Assembly: GCF_024643205.1 (NCBI RefSeq)
Contig: NZ_JAMKQJ010000001.1
Span: 496,001 to 560,000, forward strand
Direction of reading: 5' to 3'
Length of the DNA stretch: 64,000 nt
Source: Parapedobacter tibetensis
GTDB taxonomy: Bacteria; Bacteroidota; Bacteroidia; Sphingobacteriales; Sphingobacteriaceae
Under the pieces are notes generated by a model. That model had not been told where the DNA came from. It did no database searches and worked only from the letters and a program-made list of their open reading frames with translations. A program made the translations under genes and the position numbers. Positions 15,966-26,500 of the stretch are shown one piece after another. Each line of letters opens with the position of its first letter. Positions within the stretch are counted from its first letter, which is position 1.

Positions 15966-16946
15966 ATGAAAAATTCAATCAAATTCCTGATCAAACACCT
16001 ATTGCTAGCCACTATGGCGACGGCATCGTTCAATATGATCTCCTGCGAAAAAGCCATGGAGAAACCGGCTGAATCACAAGCACTCTCGGGCTCACAACCT
16101 GATCGGATGATTGATGAGCTTGCCCTTGCCTCAATGCTTGCTAAAAAAAAAGGCGGACGAATTGCGTTCGAGAGTAACCGGGACGGCAATAGTGAACTAT
16201 ACAGCATGAATGCAGACGGCGGCAATCTATTACGCCTTACCGTTGAACCGAGTGTTGATGCCTCCCCGGATTGGACACATCATGGCAAGCAAATAGCCTT
16301 TGTAAGCCGCCGCGATGGAAACTTCGAAATTTATGTGATGGACGCTGATGGCAGTAATCCCACCAACCTGACCAATCACCCCGGCCATGACGCCACCCCC
16401 GCTTGGTCGCCCCAAAGTAAACAAATTGCTTTTTCAAGCGCCCGTGACGGTGGCAGCGACGTCTATGTGATGAATGCAGATGGTACCGATGTTACACGCC
16501 TTACTTACGCGCCTGCCAGCGATTCCTATCCCGTTTGGTCGCATCAGGGTAAACAGATCTTCTTCAACAGCTTCCGCGACGTAAATTGGGAGATTTATGT
16601 AATGGATGCGGACGGCTCCAACCCGGTAAACCTAACCAATCACCCAGCTAATGACAGGGAACCCGCTCTATCGAACAATGGCAAAAAAATTGCTTTCTCA
16701 AGCAATCGCGGTGGCAATTACGATATTTATGTGATGAATACAGATGGTACGGGTTTGACACAGCTTACCGACCATTTTGCCGCTGATGTAGAACCTGCTT
16801 GGTCGCCGAATAACAAGCAAATCACCTTTACGACTTATCGTGACGGGGTTTTCCCCGAAGTTTATGTGATGAACGCGGATGGTACAGGTCAGGTCAACCT
16901 CACCAACCATCCGGATTATGACCACATGCCTGCATGGGGTAAATAG
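15966..16946 (+). CDS. PD40/TolB-like six-bladed propeller lipoprotein
   Basis: The 326-residue product has a lipoprotein signal (lipobox MISC, Cys27) followed by six copies of a ~42-residue PD40 blade. Each has the pattern K.IAF.S.RDGN.EIYVM.ADG....LT and a closing PAWSP element. The repeats are also similar at the DNA level, so recent internal duplication is likely. PD40 propellers of the TolB type mediate protein contacts in the periplasm. Unlike TolB it lacks the N-terminal domain, so it is not a Tol-Pal component. It lies between the unknown 131-residue protein and the second YD-repeat lipoprotein. Probable role: periplasmic binding scaffold. Confidence 0.8.
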   Translation: MKNSIKFLIKHLLLATMATASFNMISCEKAMEKPAESQALSGSQPDRMIDELALASMLAKKKGGRIAFESNRDGNSELYSMNADGGNLLRLTVEPSVDASPDWTHHGKQIAFVSRRDGNFEIYVMDADGSNPTNLTNHPGHDATPAWSPQSKQIAFSSARDGGSDVYVMNADGTDVTRLTYAPASDSYPVWSHQGKQIFFNSFRDVNWEIYVMDADGSNPVNLTNHPANDREPALSNNGKKIAFSSNRGGNYDIYVMNTDGTGLTQLTDHFAADVEPAWSPNNKQITFTTYRDGVFPEVYVMNADGTGQVNLTNHPDYDHMPAWGK

Positions 16947-17012
16947 TGAAGCAAAGCCTAACGCTGACGGTTCGGATCAGGTTGTCCCTAGTAAAACTAA
17001 AAACAAAATGTC

Positions 17013-17840
17013 ATGAAACGCTTTCTATTTTTTCTCTGTGCTACTGCATGGGTCTGCGGTATAACAAACTCCTGTAAAAAGGATACTGCATCTCCAACAC
17101 CAGATAAGCCTCTGCTTGTCAGCATTTCCAGAAACGGCATCACCGATTTCGAGCTGACTTATGATACCGATAAAAAGCTGATCCGTCTGAATTACTATTT
17201 CAATGGAACATTTTCCAGCTATACGTTGTATGAATATGACGAAAAAGGGATACACGAAACGAGGCGCTACAACGCAAACAATCATGCGCTTCAGTACCGG
17301 AACGTATATACCCTGGATAATTTCGGACGCCTGATAAAAGCCAATAATTATTCCTCAGCAGACCCCGATGAGGTTAACAGCATAAATGAATACGAGTACA
17401 ATGTATCAGACCAATTAATCAGTGAGGAGTTCAGGATACCCGGTAATCCGGTATATAGCCGCCAGGAATATGCGTACGACCAGCAGGGCAATTTAACAAT
17501 AAACGAACGAACCCTTTACCCCGGCGGCCCCGGAGAATACCTGACTAGCCGACTGACATATACACCGGGAAGCACCCCCTTTCCCGTTGAGTGGAACAGC
17601 TACTTGTTCCTGCTTTTCATATCCGGCCTCGACGATCGGATGAGGGATATGTTCAACGCTGGTAGCGGCTATACCTCCTGGGATAACCAAGGGGAAATTT
17701 CCGCCGAGTACGAATATACCGCAGCCGAACAGCAGTATAATTCCCAGGGCTATCCGACCAGTCAGGTAATAACTCGCCAAGATCTCCTGGACGATGATCC
17801 GGATGTAGTACGTGTACTTACCTATTCCTATACACAATAG
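17013..17840 (+). CDS. YD-repeat-like (RHS-like) lipoprotein 2
   Basis: The 275-residue product has a lipoprotein signal (CATAWVCGITNSC) followed by KKDTASPTPDKP. The pattern of Tyr/Asp-rich repeats matches the paralogue at 13928-14779: FELTYDTDKKLIRLNYYF, LYEYDEKGIHETRRYN, NEYEYNVSDQLIS and QEYAYDQQGNLTINE. Both share the same overall length and the closing Y.SQG..xSQ segment. No enzymatic motif is visible. The gene precedes the sensor kinase by about 40-100 bases, depending on where that gene starts. The two paralogues bracket the Hcp-like and propeller genes, so all may be one functional unit. Confidence 0.7.
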   Translation: MKRFLFFLCATAWVCGITNSCKKDTASPTPDKPLLVSISRNGITDFELTYDTDKKLIRLNYYFNGTFSSYTLYEYDEKGIHETRRYNANNHALQYRNVYTLDNFGRLIKANNYSSADPDEVNSINEYEYNVSDQLISEEFRIPGNPVYSRQEYAYDQQGNLTINERTLYPGGPGEYLTSRLTYTPGSTPFPVEWNSYLFLLFISGLDDRMRDMFNAGSGYTSWDNQGEISAEYEYTAAEQQYNSQGYPTSQVITRQDLLDDDPDVVRVLTYSYTQ

Positions 17841-17936
17841 CATACCGTTAATGTTTTGTAACTTAGTACATGTAATTAACGGTTTAATCTTATCAAAACG
17901 CAAATCAAATATCTATGGCTTCCCCTGATTGCAGGG

Positions 17937-20900
17937 TTGGTTATATCAGGTAGCGCGGTGGCTCAAGAATTACGGTTCTTCCATATCGACAAAAGCAACG
18001 GCCTGAGCAACAACACGGTTACGAGTGCCGTAAGGGATAAGCAGGGCTTATTGTGGATCGGCACGCGTAACGGGTTGAACACTTATGACGGATACACCGT
18101 TAAACATTTTTTCAGTAGGGACCATCCCGGTTTACAGAATGACCGGATTGTACGGATGGTCTGTGATGATTGGAACAGGATATGGATACAATGCGATGAA
18201 GGGAAACTTACTTTATTGGATGAAAAAAGGCAGTTCCACGCGGTACCCTTAATGGAAAAGGGTAAAAAAATGGAAGTAGCGTACTTATTGCCTGTTAAAG
18301 ATAAAATAATGTTTCTGAGCGGGGGGCGACTATACGGATTGAAAGGCACACATTCCCTTACTTTTACCCGTGTGGACATGGAAGACCAACCCCTGCTCGG
18401 GAATAAATTTCAGCGAATTAATGTATGGAATACAGATACGCTGGTATTCAGCGGTGATAGCCTCCTCTTTTTATTTGATTTGAAAAAGTTGAACATAGCA
18501 CAAGCCATACAGGTTGCCGACATCACTGCCGCCGTCCGGTTTGGACGCAATAACGCCTTAGCTACTGTTGCAAACAAAGACAAATTAGTTAAGATAGATC
18601 TTTCTTCGAAAAAAATCGTTCAAAAATACACCGCCCTGAAAGATCAGCATGGCCAATATATGCACAACTACCCCGAAAGCATTTATCATTTGCAAGACCA
18701 GCAGTATTTGATTACCTCTCCCACTGCAGGGGTTTACATTTTTGATGCGCAAAATGAAACCCTAATCAGGCACCCTCATGATGCCACCGATGACCGATCC
18801 ATCTCTGCCAACCAGGCATCTTATATTTTTTCGGATACCAGTGGTTTTTTTTTCGTGGCCACCGCCATCGCGGGGCTTAATTATTTCAAGCCCTCAAGCC
18901 CACCGGCCTACACAAAACCGCTGTTCCATAATAAAATAACTGGCCGGATATATGATGCCCATATCAACGCCATCGAAGAAGATGCCAAGGGGAATCTCTG
19001 GCTGGCTACACAAAGTGATTTAATCGAATGGAAACGCAAAACCGGGGACGTCTTTTTTCATTCATACGACCGTGCCAAAGCAAAAAGAAAAATTGGTGCA
19101 ATCAGAACGCTCTACCTGGATAACCAAGATAACATGTGGCTGGGATCCGCGAACGGGATTGCGGTACTTGATCACAAAAGGCAACCGGTAAAGTATTTCT
19201 ATGCAACTAGCGAAAACGGCAGCAGCTTACCCGCCAATATCATCAATGAAATAATCCCTTCACCTGACGGCACGCTATGGATAAGCACAGCTAGGGGAAT
19301 CTGTTTTATAGACCCTGTAACCTTTCAGGTAAGTTTCCCTGACGATAATTCTCCGCTTAATGCGTTACAAGATAAAAACTGCAAAACAATCTGGTTCCGT
19401 TCGGATTCAGACGTTTGGATTGCTACCCAGGATGGGGCTTATAACATCAATCTATCAAATGGAGACATCAACACGTACACCAAAGAAAACGGGCTGGTTT
19501 TTAACGAGGTGACCGGTTTTGCCGGGGATAATAACCATAATATTTACATAGGCACCAGATTTGGTTTTCATCTACTGGAGCCGGGGAAACCCTTAGCCGC
19601 TTACGAAGAAATGGCCCCAGGGCAGCTGATAGACTGCTATGCGTTACTTAAAGACCGGACGGGTGGTATCTGGCTGGTGAACAGTGATTACCTGGCCTAT
19701 TATTCCCCCGAAGAAAAAAAATTTAAAATATATGACGAAGGGTCGGGCATCAGTAATGCCGGATTTCGTTTCTACGCTGCACTGGAAACTAGAGACGGAG
19801 AATTGGTCTTTGGCACAAACAAAGGGATTACCTATTTCAGGCCGGAACAGATTCATACCCATGATATTCCGTTTTCCGTTGTCATCCACGAAATGGAAAC
19901 CATTGATAGCAGCTATTATTTTTCACCAAACTCATCCATTAAGCTGCCCTATTATACCAATACCGTCAGTTTTTCTTATTCGGTGGTAAATTTATTGAGA
20001 AACAAAAACATCCTTTATCAATATCAGCTAATGGGTGTGGATAAAAACTGGGTAAAAACCTCCACTGGACAGCGGATTACATACGATAGGCTCAAGCCCG
20101 GCAAGTATCTATTTAAGGTAAAAGCGAGCAGTGATGGAGTCCGGTGGGTGGAAGCCCGTAATCCGGTCTTATTCTATATCCATACACCTTGGTGGCAACG
20201 CAGTTGGTTTGTGGCCAGTTGCCTACTAATCAGCATTGGCATCATTATCCTCATTACCTGGCAACGGAACCGCAAAATACGTTACCAACAGGAGCAGCTG
20301 GAAACCGAACAAGCCATTAATTACCTTGCTACTTCCTTACATGAGCAACGTACCATGGAGGCCATCCTTTGGGATGTGGCCAAAAATTGCATTGGCCGCC
20401 TGAAGTTTGTGGATTGCGTCATTTATTTACTGGATGAAAAAAGAAATATGCTCCTTCAAAAGGCAGCCTGGGGCCCCAAAACATCCGATGGAAACAAAAT
20501 CATCGACCCCATCGAGATACCCCTAGGCAAAGGCATTGTAGGCAGTGTGGCAAAAAGTGGAGCGGCAGAAATCGTTTCGGATACCTCTAAAGACAATCGC
20601 TATATTGCCGATGATGCCAGGCGTCTGTCTGAAATCACTGTACCTATCACCTATAATGGCCAAGTTTTGGGTATCATTGACAGTGAACACCCAAAAAAAC
20701 ATTTCTTCACTCAGAAACACCTTGCTATTCTCACCACCATTGCCGCACTTTGCGCCAATAAGATGGTCCGGATAAAAGCAGAGGAAGACCAGCGGCGGGC
20801 ACAGCTGGAGTTGCTGGAGCACGAAAGAAAATCAGTGGAAGCCCAATTGAAAAGCCTGCGGCTGCAAATGAATCCGCATTTCCTTTTCAATTCACTCAAT

Positions 20901-21464
20901 TCCATCCAGCAAATGATCTTGGCTGGCGAAGATACCGCCGCTACCCGCTACCTATCCAAATTCTCCCGCTTGCTGCGGCTGGTATTATTACACAGCGACA
21001 GGGAAATGGTCATGTTGAAAGAAGAATTGGAAACATTGCACCTGTATATCGAACTGGAATCTCTGCGTTTCAAGGAAACTTTTGATTATGACCTTATATG
21101 CGAAGAAGTAATCGATCCAGAAGAAATAAAAATACCGGCCATGCTCATACAGCCATTTATCGAAAATGCCATATGGCACGGGTTGCTCCATAAAAAGGGA
21201 GATCGATGCCTGAAAATACACTTTTCCGAGGACTCCGAGGAAAACCTCCTTTGCGTCATCGAGGACAATGGGATTGGTAGGGAAGCTGCAAGAAAAGGGG
21301 ATAAAAACAACCACACCGGCAAAGGGATTGCGGCAGCGACGGAGCGATTGAAAGCACACAATGAACACCATACCCTGCAAAGCAGGGTGTGGATACACGA
21401 CATGAAGGATGCAAAGGGCAATGCCGCTGGAACACGGGTAACCCTTGTATTGCCATTATTATAA
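17937..21464 (+). CDS. Propeller-GAF-LytS-type sensor histidine kinase
   Basis: About 1175 residues are open from a TTG at 17937. Order: signal peptide, two seven-bladed ligand-sensing propellers (RegProp repeats such as GLLWIGTRNGLNTYDG), a Y_Y_Y domain (YQYQLMGVDKNWVKTSTGQRITY), one membrane helix (SWFVASCLLISIGIIILITW), a cytoplasmic GAF domain (IPLGKGIVGSVAKSG), then a His_kinase module with His981 in QMNPHFLFNS and a HATPase part (VIEDNGIGREA). A GAF between membrane helix and kinase is uncommon. The signal-peptide core lies upstream of the TTG in the same frame with no ATG, GTG or TTG (open back to 17880), so the true start is probably atypical. The LytTR regulator follows 11 bases later. 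Confidence 0.88.
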   Translation: MVISGSAVAQELRFFHIDKSNGLSNNTVTSAVRDKQGLLWIGTRNGLNTYDGYTVKHFFSRDHPGLQNDRIVRMVCDDWNRIWIQCDEGKLTLLDEKRQFHAVPLMEKGKKMEVAYLLPVKDKIMFLSGGRLYGLKGTHSLTFTRVDMEDQPLLGNKFQRINVWNTDTLVFSGDSLLFLFDLKKLNIAQAIQVADITAAVRFGRNNALATVANKDKLVKIDLSSKKIVQKYTALKDQHGQYMHNYPESIYHLQDQQYLITSPTAGVYIFDAQNETLIRHPHDATDDRSISANQASYIFSDTSGFFFVATAIAGLNYFKPSSPPAYTKPLFHNKITGRIYDAHINAIEEDAKGNLWLATQSDLIEWKRKTGDVFFHSYDRAKAKRKIGAIRTLYLDNQDNMWLGSANGIAVLDHKRQPVKYFYATSENGSSLPANIINEIIPSPDGTLWISTARGICFIDPVTFQVSFPDDNSPLNALQDKNCKTIWFRSDSDVWIATQDGAYNINLSNGDINTYTKENGLVFNEVTGFAGDNNHNIYIGTRFGFHLLEPGKPLAAYEEMAPGQLIDCYALLKDRTGGIWLVNSDYLAYYSPEEKKFKIYDEGSGISNAGFRFYAALETRDGELVFGTNKGITYFRPEQIHTHDIPFSVVIHEMETIDSSYYFSPNSSIKLPYYTNTVSFSYSVVNLLRNKNILYQYQLMGVDKNWVKTSTGQRITYDRLKPGKYLFKVKASSDGVRWVEARNPVLFYIHTPWWQRSWFVASCLLISIGIIILITWQRNRKIRYQQEQLETEQAINYLATSLHEQRTMEAILWDVAKNCIGRLKFVDCVIYLLDEKRNMLLQKAAWGPKTSDGNKIIDPIEIPLGKGIVGSVAKSGAAEIVSDTSKDNRYIADDARRLSEITVPITYNGQVLGIIDSEHPKKHFFTQKHLAILTTIAALCANKMVRIKAEEDQRRAQLELLEHERKSVEAQLKSLRLQMNPHFLFNSLNSIQQMILAGEDTAATRYLSKFSRLLRLVLLHSDREMVMLKEELETLHLYIELESLRFKETFDYDLICEEVIDPEEIKIPAMLIQPFIENAIWHGLLHKKGDRCLKIHFSEDSEENLLCVIEDNGIGREAARKGDKNNHTGKGIAAATERLKAHNEHHTLQSRVWIHDMKDAKGNAAGTRVTLVLPLL

Positions 21465-21475
21465 ACGACCATAAG

Positions 21476-22231
21476 ATGACCAAGGCATTATTAATAGATG
21501 ATGAAGAGCGGGCCACGGATTCCTTAAGGTTGATGATCGAGAAATTCATCCCGGAAATTGATCAGGTATGGAGCTGCAACGATGCCCGGAAGGGCGCACA
21601 GCTTATCCACAAGATTTGCCCCGACCTTGTGTTCCTCGATATCCGTATGCCCCACCTCTCGGGATTTGACTTGCTCAATGCAATCCCAAATAAACGTTTC
21701 AAAGTTATCTTTACCACCGCATATGATGAATATGCAATCAAATCCATTCGCTTTAGTGCATTTGATTACCTGTTGAAACCCATTGATGCCGAGGAGCTGA
21801 TCAGTGCCGTAAAGCGATACTTCCAATCCAGTGATGATTGGTCGCAACAACCGGCGCTTTTCAAGAATATTACCCATAATATGCACTTGCAAGCACGGGA
21901 TGAATTCCGCTTGGCCCTGCCTTCCAAAGAAGGGATTCATTTTCTGATGCCCCATGAGATTATTCGTTGCGAAGCCGCCAGCAATTACACGACATTTTAT
22001 ATAGACGGCGGTAAGCAACACATTACGTCAAAAACACTAGGAGAATACGACGAATTATTGAGCCCTTACCATTTCATCCGCACCCATAAATCGCATCTGG
22101 TCAACCGGGATTTCATTTCCTTCATTGATCATGATGGCTTCATTGTATTGAAAGATGCCACGAAGGTTGAAATATCTCGCCGACGAAAGGGAGATGTAAT
22201 GGCTGCCCTATCCAGTCCTTCATCCAACTAA
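21476..22231 (+). CDS. LytTR-family response regulator
   Basis: The ATG at 21476 gives 251 residues beginning MTKALLIDDEE, the normal start of a receiver domain; the longer frame overlaps the kinase gene. The receiver has acidic residues DDE, phospho-acceptor Asp55 (VFLDIRMP) and the conserved Lys in YLLKPID. The C-terminal LytTR DNA-binding domain shows GIHFLMPHEIIRCEAASNYT and FIRTHKSHLVNRDFI. It is co-transcribed with the sensor kinase and would be phosphorylated by it. The nearby lipoprotein cluster is the obvious candidate target (inference). Confidence 0.93.
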   Translation: MTKALLIDDEERATDSLRLMIEKFIPEIDQVWSCNDARKGAQLIHKICPDLVFLDIRMPHLSGFDLLNAIPNKRFKVIFTTAYDEYAIKSIRFSAFDYLLKPIDAEELISAVKRYFQSSDDWSQQPALFKNITHNMHLQARDEFRLALPSKEGIHFLMPHEIIRCEAASNYTTFYIDGGKQHITSKTLGEYDELLSPYHFIRTHKSHLVNRDFISFIDHDGFIVLKDATKVEISRRRKGDVMAALSSPSSN

Positions 22232-22270
22232 TTACTCTTGTTGAAGCTCTAAAGACCGCTTACCGTATAG

Positions 22271-23350
22271 TTACTCCAAATAATGAACTGCTACTTGCTT
22301 TTCCAAAAAATGCCCGAAAGCCTCCGCTTTTTTGTCAATGGCTTTCTTCGCCGCTTGGCTATGCGGTTTAAACAGGGTGATGTCCATGATGACGTTATCC
22401 TTTTTTAATGTTCTTTTCCATACACCTGTCACGACACCATCAATCGCCACTACGGGGCGAAAAATCCCATTGATCATAACGGTCTTTTTGAAATGCGCAT
22501 CGGGCACAGATGCCGACCTATCGGTATAACCGATGATAAATTCGTCAAAAGCGGGGAGCAAATGGATCTGGGTGCCTTGATCACCCATTGGTAAGGACGC
22601 ATCAAACCAATATATTTTGCTGTCGATTGTCTCTGCAATAAATTGTGATTTCACTAAATCCAACGCTTTCCTGGCATCGGTGATGGAAAGCCCAGACCAC
22701 CAAGCAAAATCATACACCGTAGCAGGACCATGGCTAATGAAATACCGTTTGGCGAGGGTACTCAGCGCTTCTTCCCTGGTGAGCATCCGTTTATGAGGTA
22801 CCCGCTCGGGGAGCAGGGCATAGGTTGGCTTAGTCCCTTTAGAAGCGCCACTGCAAATGATTCCATCCAATTCGGCTCGAAGAAATAAGTAGGCTGCACG
22901 GTTATCTTCATTGGCAATGCCGGCCTGTTCGAATACAGCAACCAACTCCTCCCTGGTTAGGTGTTCACCATTTGATAGGCTTTCTTCAATGAGGCGGTTG
23001 CTTTTCCTGAATATCACTTCAGAAAGCTCCAGTTCCTTATGCCTGGATTTGGCCAGTGCATTGATTTGCGGACGAGACAGTTCAAGCATCCAGTAAATAT
23101 CATCAGGCGAGACTAAGTGCCAGGTGGGGCGGAGGACATGGGTACGGATAATTTCCCCACTGTTAATGGCGGTTTGGATGCTTGCTGCTGAGGTGCTGGG
23201 CAACCTAACACCAACCGCACGTTGGGACATGGCAAAATCTTGTGCTTGCATGGCACCCATGTGGCCGACAAGCTCCTTAGCCGTACCAAAATCGTGGTGG
23301 TTTAACTGTTGGTTGGATAAACGGGCTTTCGCAATATCATTGGGTGTCAT
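22271..23350 (-). CDS. AlkZ-like winged-helix protein (HTH_42 / DNA crosslink glycosylase family)
   Basis: The ATG at 23350 is preferred, giving 359 residues starting MTPNDIAKARL; an earlier in-frame start adds 29 residues of doubtful value. The protein belongs to the HTH_42 family, which includes the Streptomyces AlkZ and E. coli YcaQ interstrand-crosslink DNA glycosylases. The segment HMGAMQAQDFAMSQRAVG carries a QAQ triplet at the place of the catalytic QxQ motif of AlkZ. Tandem winged-helix segments and a C-terminal barrel-like domain (IHLLPAFDEFIIGYTDRSA, IFRPVVAIDGVVTGVWKR) complete the family layout. It probably repairs or tolerates alkylated or crosslinked DNA; substrate not readable. 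Single gene, convergent with the LytTR gene. Confidence 0.75.
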   Translation of the reverse strand: MTPNDIAKARLSNQQLNHHDFGTAKELVGHMGAMQAQDFAMSQRAVGVRLPSTSAASIQTAINSGEIIRTHVLRPTWHLVSPDDIYWMLELSRPQINALAKSRHKELELSEVIFRKSNRLIEESLSNGEHLTREELVAVFEQAGIANEDNRAAYLFLRAELDGIICSGASKGTKPTYALLPERVPHKRMLTREEALSTLAKRYFISHGPATVYDFAWWSGLSITDARKALDLVKSQFIAETIDSKIYWFDASLPMGDQGTQIHLLPAFDEFIIGYTDRSASVPDAHFKKTVMINGIFRPVVAIDGVVTGVWKRTLKKDNVIMDITLFKPHSQAAKKAIDKKAEAFGHFLEKQVAVHYLE

Positions 23351-23511
23351 TTCCAGTCTTTGATTTATCAACGGTTTCTGCTGCCCAAAGATAAGGGTTT
23401 TGTCCACTTCCTCGTGACTTTTGCCGATGGGCATCACGAGAATAATTACTTTTTATGTACATTTATCCCGCTTTTGGTTAATTGCTTTATGGCGCTAAAG
23501 TCTCCCCGATC

Positions 23512-26500
23512 ATGACAATCACCGGCCTGCTAACATTTGTGGCCTTACTACATAGCGGCTTGGAAAAGCCGCCTGAATATGTACCTCACCACTACACGAT
23601 GCAGGAAGGGCTTATCTTTGACAACGTCAATAGCATAGCGCAAGACCATGTTGGTTTCATTTGGATGGCAACCGACGACGGGCTAAGCAGATTTGATGGA
23701 AAAACCTTTCAAAACATCAAATATGACACCCGAACGCCCGATGGGTTGGCGGGCAATTATGTCGCACAACTCTATACCGATCCGAAGGGAGATTTATGGG
23801 TCACTTCTAGAAACGGAATCAGTAAATATGATGTTTCCAAGGAGTCTTTTGTTCATTATCAATTGTTGACGCCACAAAAGGGCCGATACAAGACCGATGT
23901 AAGCTCGATCAATGGCGCGTCTACGGCACATGAATTATGGGTTTCCGCAAACGGACTCGGGCTGTACCGCTTTAATACAATTACGGGTGACTTCAAGCGG
24001 TATACCACCGAAAATCTATTTGGTCTTAACTCCAACATGATAACCTATGTTTTTGAGGATAGTCATGGTCTGCTATGGGTAGGCACTCAAGACAACGGCG
24101 TTCAAGTATTTGCTATACAGCCAGGAGGATTGGTATTATATGAGCCACTCAATGCCCTGCAAGAAGCAAATAAATACACAAGGGTACACCAAATCTATGA
24201 AGACAGCGAGAAAGACATATGGGTAACCACAGACAACGGCCTGTTGTATTGCAACGTACAAACTGCAAATTACACCTGGTTCAATGCCGCGGAATTAGGA
24301 TTGCCTAGTAACAGATTTTTGTCTGTTATTTCCGACAATCATGGCTATGTCTTCTTTGGCCTACAAGATGGTGGCGTATACCGATTCAAGATCAGCAGAA
24401 AGGCGGCGATCAAGCTAGTGAAATCGCCTTTCGTCTCTGACACCAACCACAAAGCATGCCTTACCAATCGGTCTGTTCCTTCACTTTTTTTTGACCGTGC
24501 AGGAAATCTTTGGGCCGGTACATCTGGAGATGGGGTGTTCTTATCGGCAAAACCCAAGTATAATTTCGAAAATTTTCGCCACACGAAAGCCCCATCAACG
24601 GAAAGCTGGGACGGCATGCGCTTTTACGGCCTTACAGAGGATTCCGATGGCAATCTATTCATCGGCACCGACGGACATGGGATTTTCAAATTCGACAAAA
24701 CGGATCGGTTCGTGACTCGCTATACCGCGAATAACCGTGGAGGAAGCATGACAGACAATGCCATTCTGTATGCCTATCACGACTGCAAGAATAGGGCTTG
24801 GTTTGGCACTTACAATGGGGGATTACTCTTATACCAGCCGATTACTGACGACTTCAAGTCCTATAGGTTCGACCCGAAAGAAGAAGGATTCTTAGGGGGC
24901 AACGATGTGCGCATTATTTTTGAGGACCGAAACGGCCAACTATGGATCGGCACCAACGGCGGTGGACTCAACAAACTGAATGAAGGAACCGGGAAATTTA
25001 GCCGCTACCTGCAAACCAACAGTAACATCCCTTCCAATGACATACGGGCAATTGCCGAAGATCAAGAAGGGCTTTTGATTATAGGTACTTATGGTGCCGG
25101 TATCACGTTCTTCGATCCCAAGAAAGAACAATTCGGGCAATTGCCAAACAATGAGTTATACGAGCTCCTGGCCAGTGAGGTAATTTTCGCGCTGCGAGTA
25201 TCGGACGATGGTAAATTGTGGATCGCGACAGAAAGCTTAGGCCTTCTCGTATATGATCTCAAAATCCGAAGGGTAATCCACCACTTTGACGAACACCATG
25301 GCTTGGCGAGCAATACCGTTTTCAGCATCCAGTTTGACAACCATCGGCATTGCTGGACGAGCACAAACAAAGGGTTGTCAAAAATCATCCCGCATACTGG
25401 CCAAGTGTTTAATTATGGTCGATCATCGGGAATCCAGTCGGGGATTTTCAATCCTAACGCTACTCTTTACAGTCGTTTCCGCAATCAATTATTCTTCGGC
25501 GGCACGGGAGGCTTAACGCACTTCGATCCGCTTACCGTCACATCGGATACATTCATGCAGCCCGTCACACTGACGGGAGTCGAGATTTTTGGACAACGCG
25601 TGCGCGTTGGCAAACCTGAAGAGCACGTTATCATGGAACGGGCATTAAATGACGTGGCAATCATTAGGCTGAAGCCTTCCCAATCAACCTTTACACTTAA
25701 TTATTCATCGCTTGAATATGGCTATGCTGATGGACAGAATTTCGCCTATAAACTCAACGGTCTGGACAATGACTGGAATTTCGTCAAAGGACAACAATCG
25801 GCCACTTATCGTTACCTATCGCCTGGCCGCTATACGTTTATGGTAGGCATTGAAAGCGGGGGGCGGGTTTCCGAAGGCAGCATCAAGACCTTGGAAATTG
25901 TTGTGCTTCCGCCTTGGTATCAAACAAAATGGGCCTATATCGGTTACTTTGCGATCGGCTGCTTCATCTTCCATTATTACCGAAAATATCGAAAACAAAG
26001 GGAAAAACTAAAATACCAACTGGCCATTTCACAAATCGAACGCGCAAAGGAACGGGAATGGAACGACCTAAAGATTAATTTTTATACACGCCTTTCCCAT
26101 GAATTCCGCTCGTCATTAACGCTCATCCTCAATCCCGTCAAAGACTTGTTGAACAGCGGCCCGCCGCCTCAGTTTGAGCCATACGTTAATACATTGCACG
26201 CAAACACATCCCGCTTGCTGCGCCTAGCAGACCAAGCCCTGAGCATTCGAAAAGACGATCTGATTACCGAAAATGTACTATGGGAGGAGGTGGACATCGT
26301 CCAACTGGCTAATGATGTACTCAATTGCTTCACCAACCAAGCTGCCAAAAAGAACATCAGTATCACGCTGCATACGCAGGAAGAACAACTGTTCATCAAA
26401 GCTGACAGGGAGAAACTGGAAATTATTATTTTTAATCTGGTATTCAATGCGGTAAAGTTCACGAACCAAGGCGGTGTCAGTCTCGGCATCAAACGGCTTA

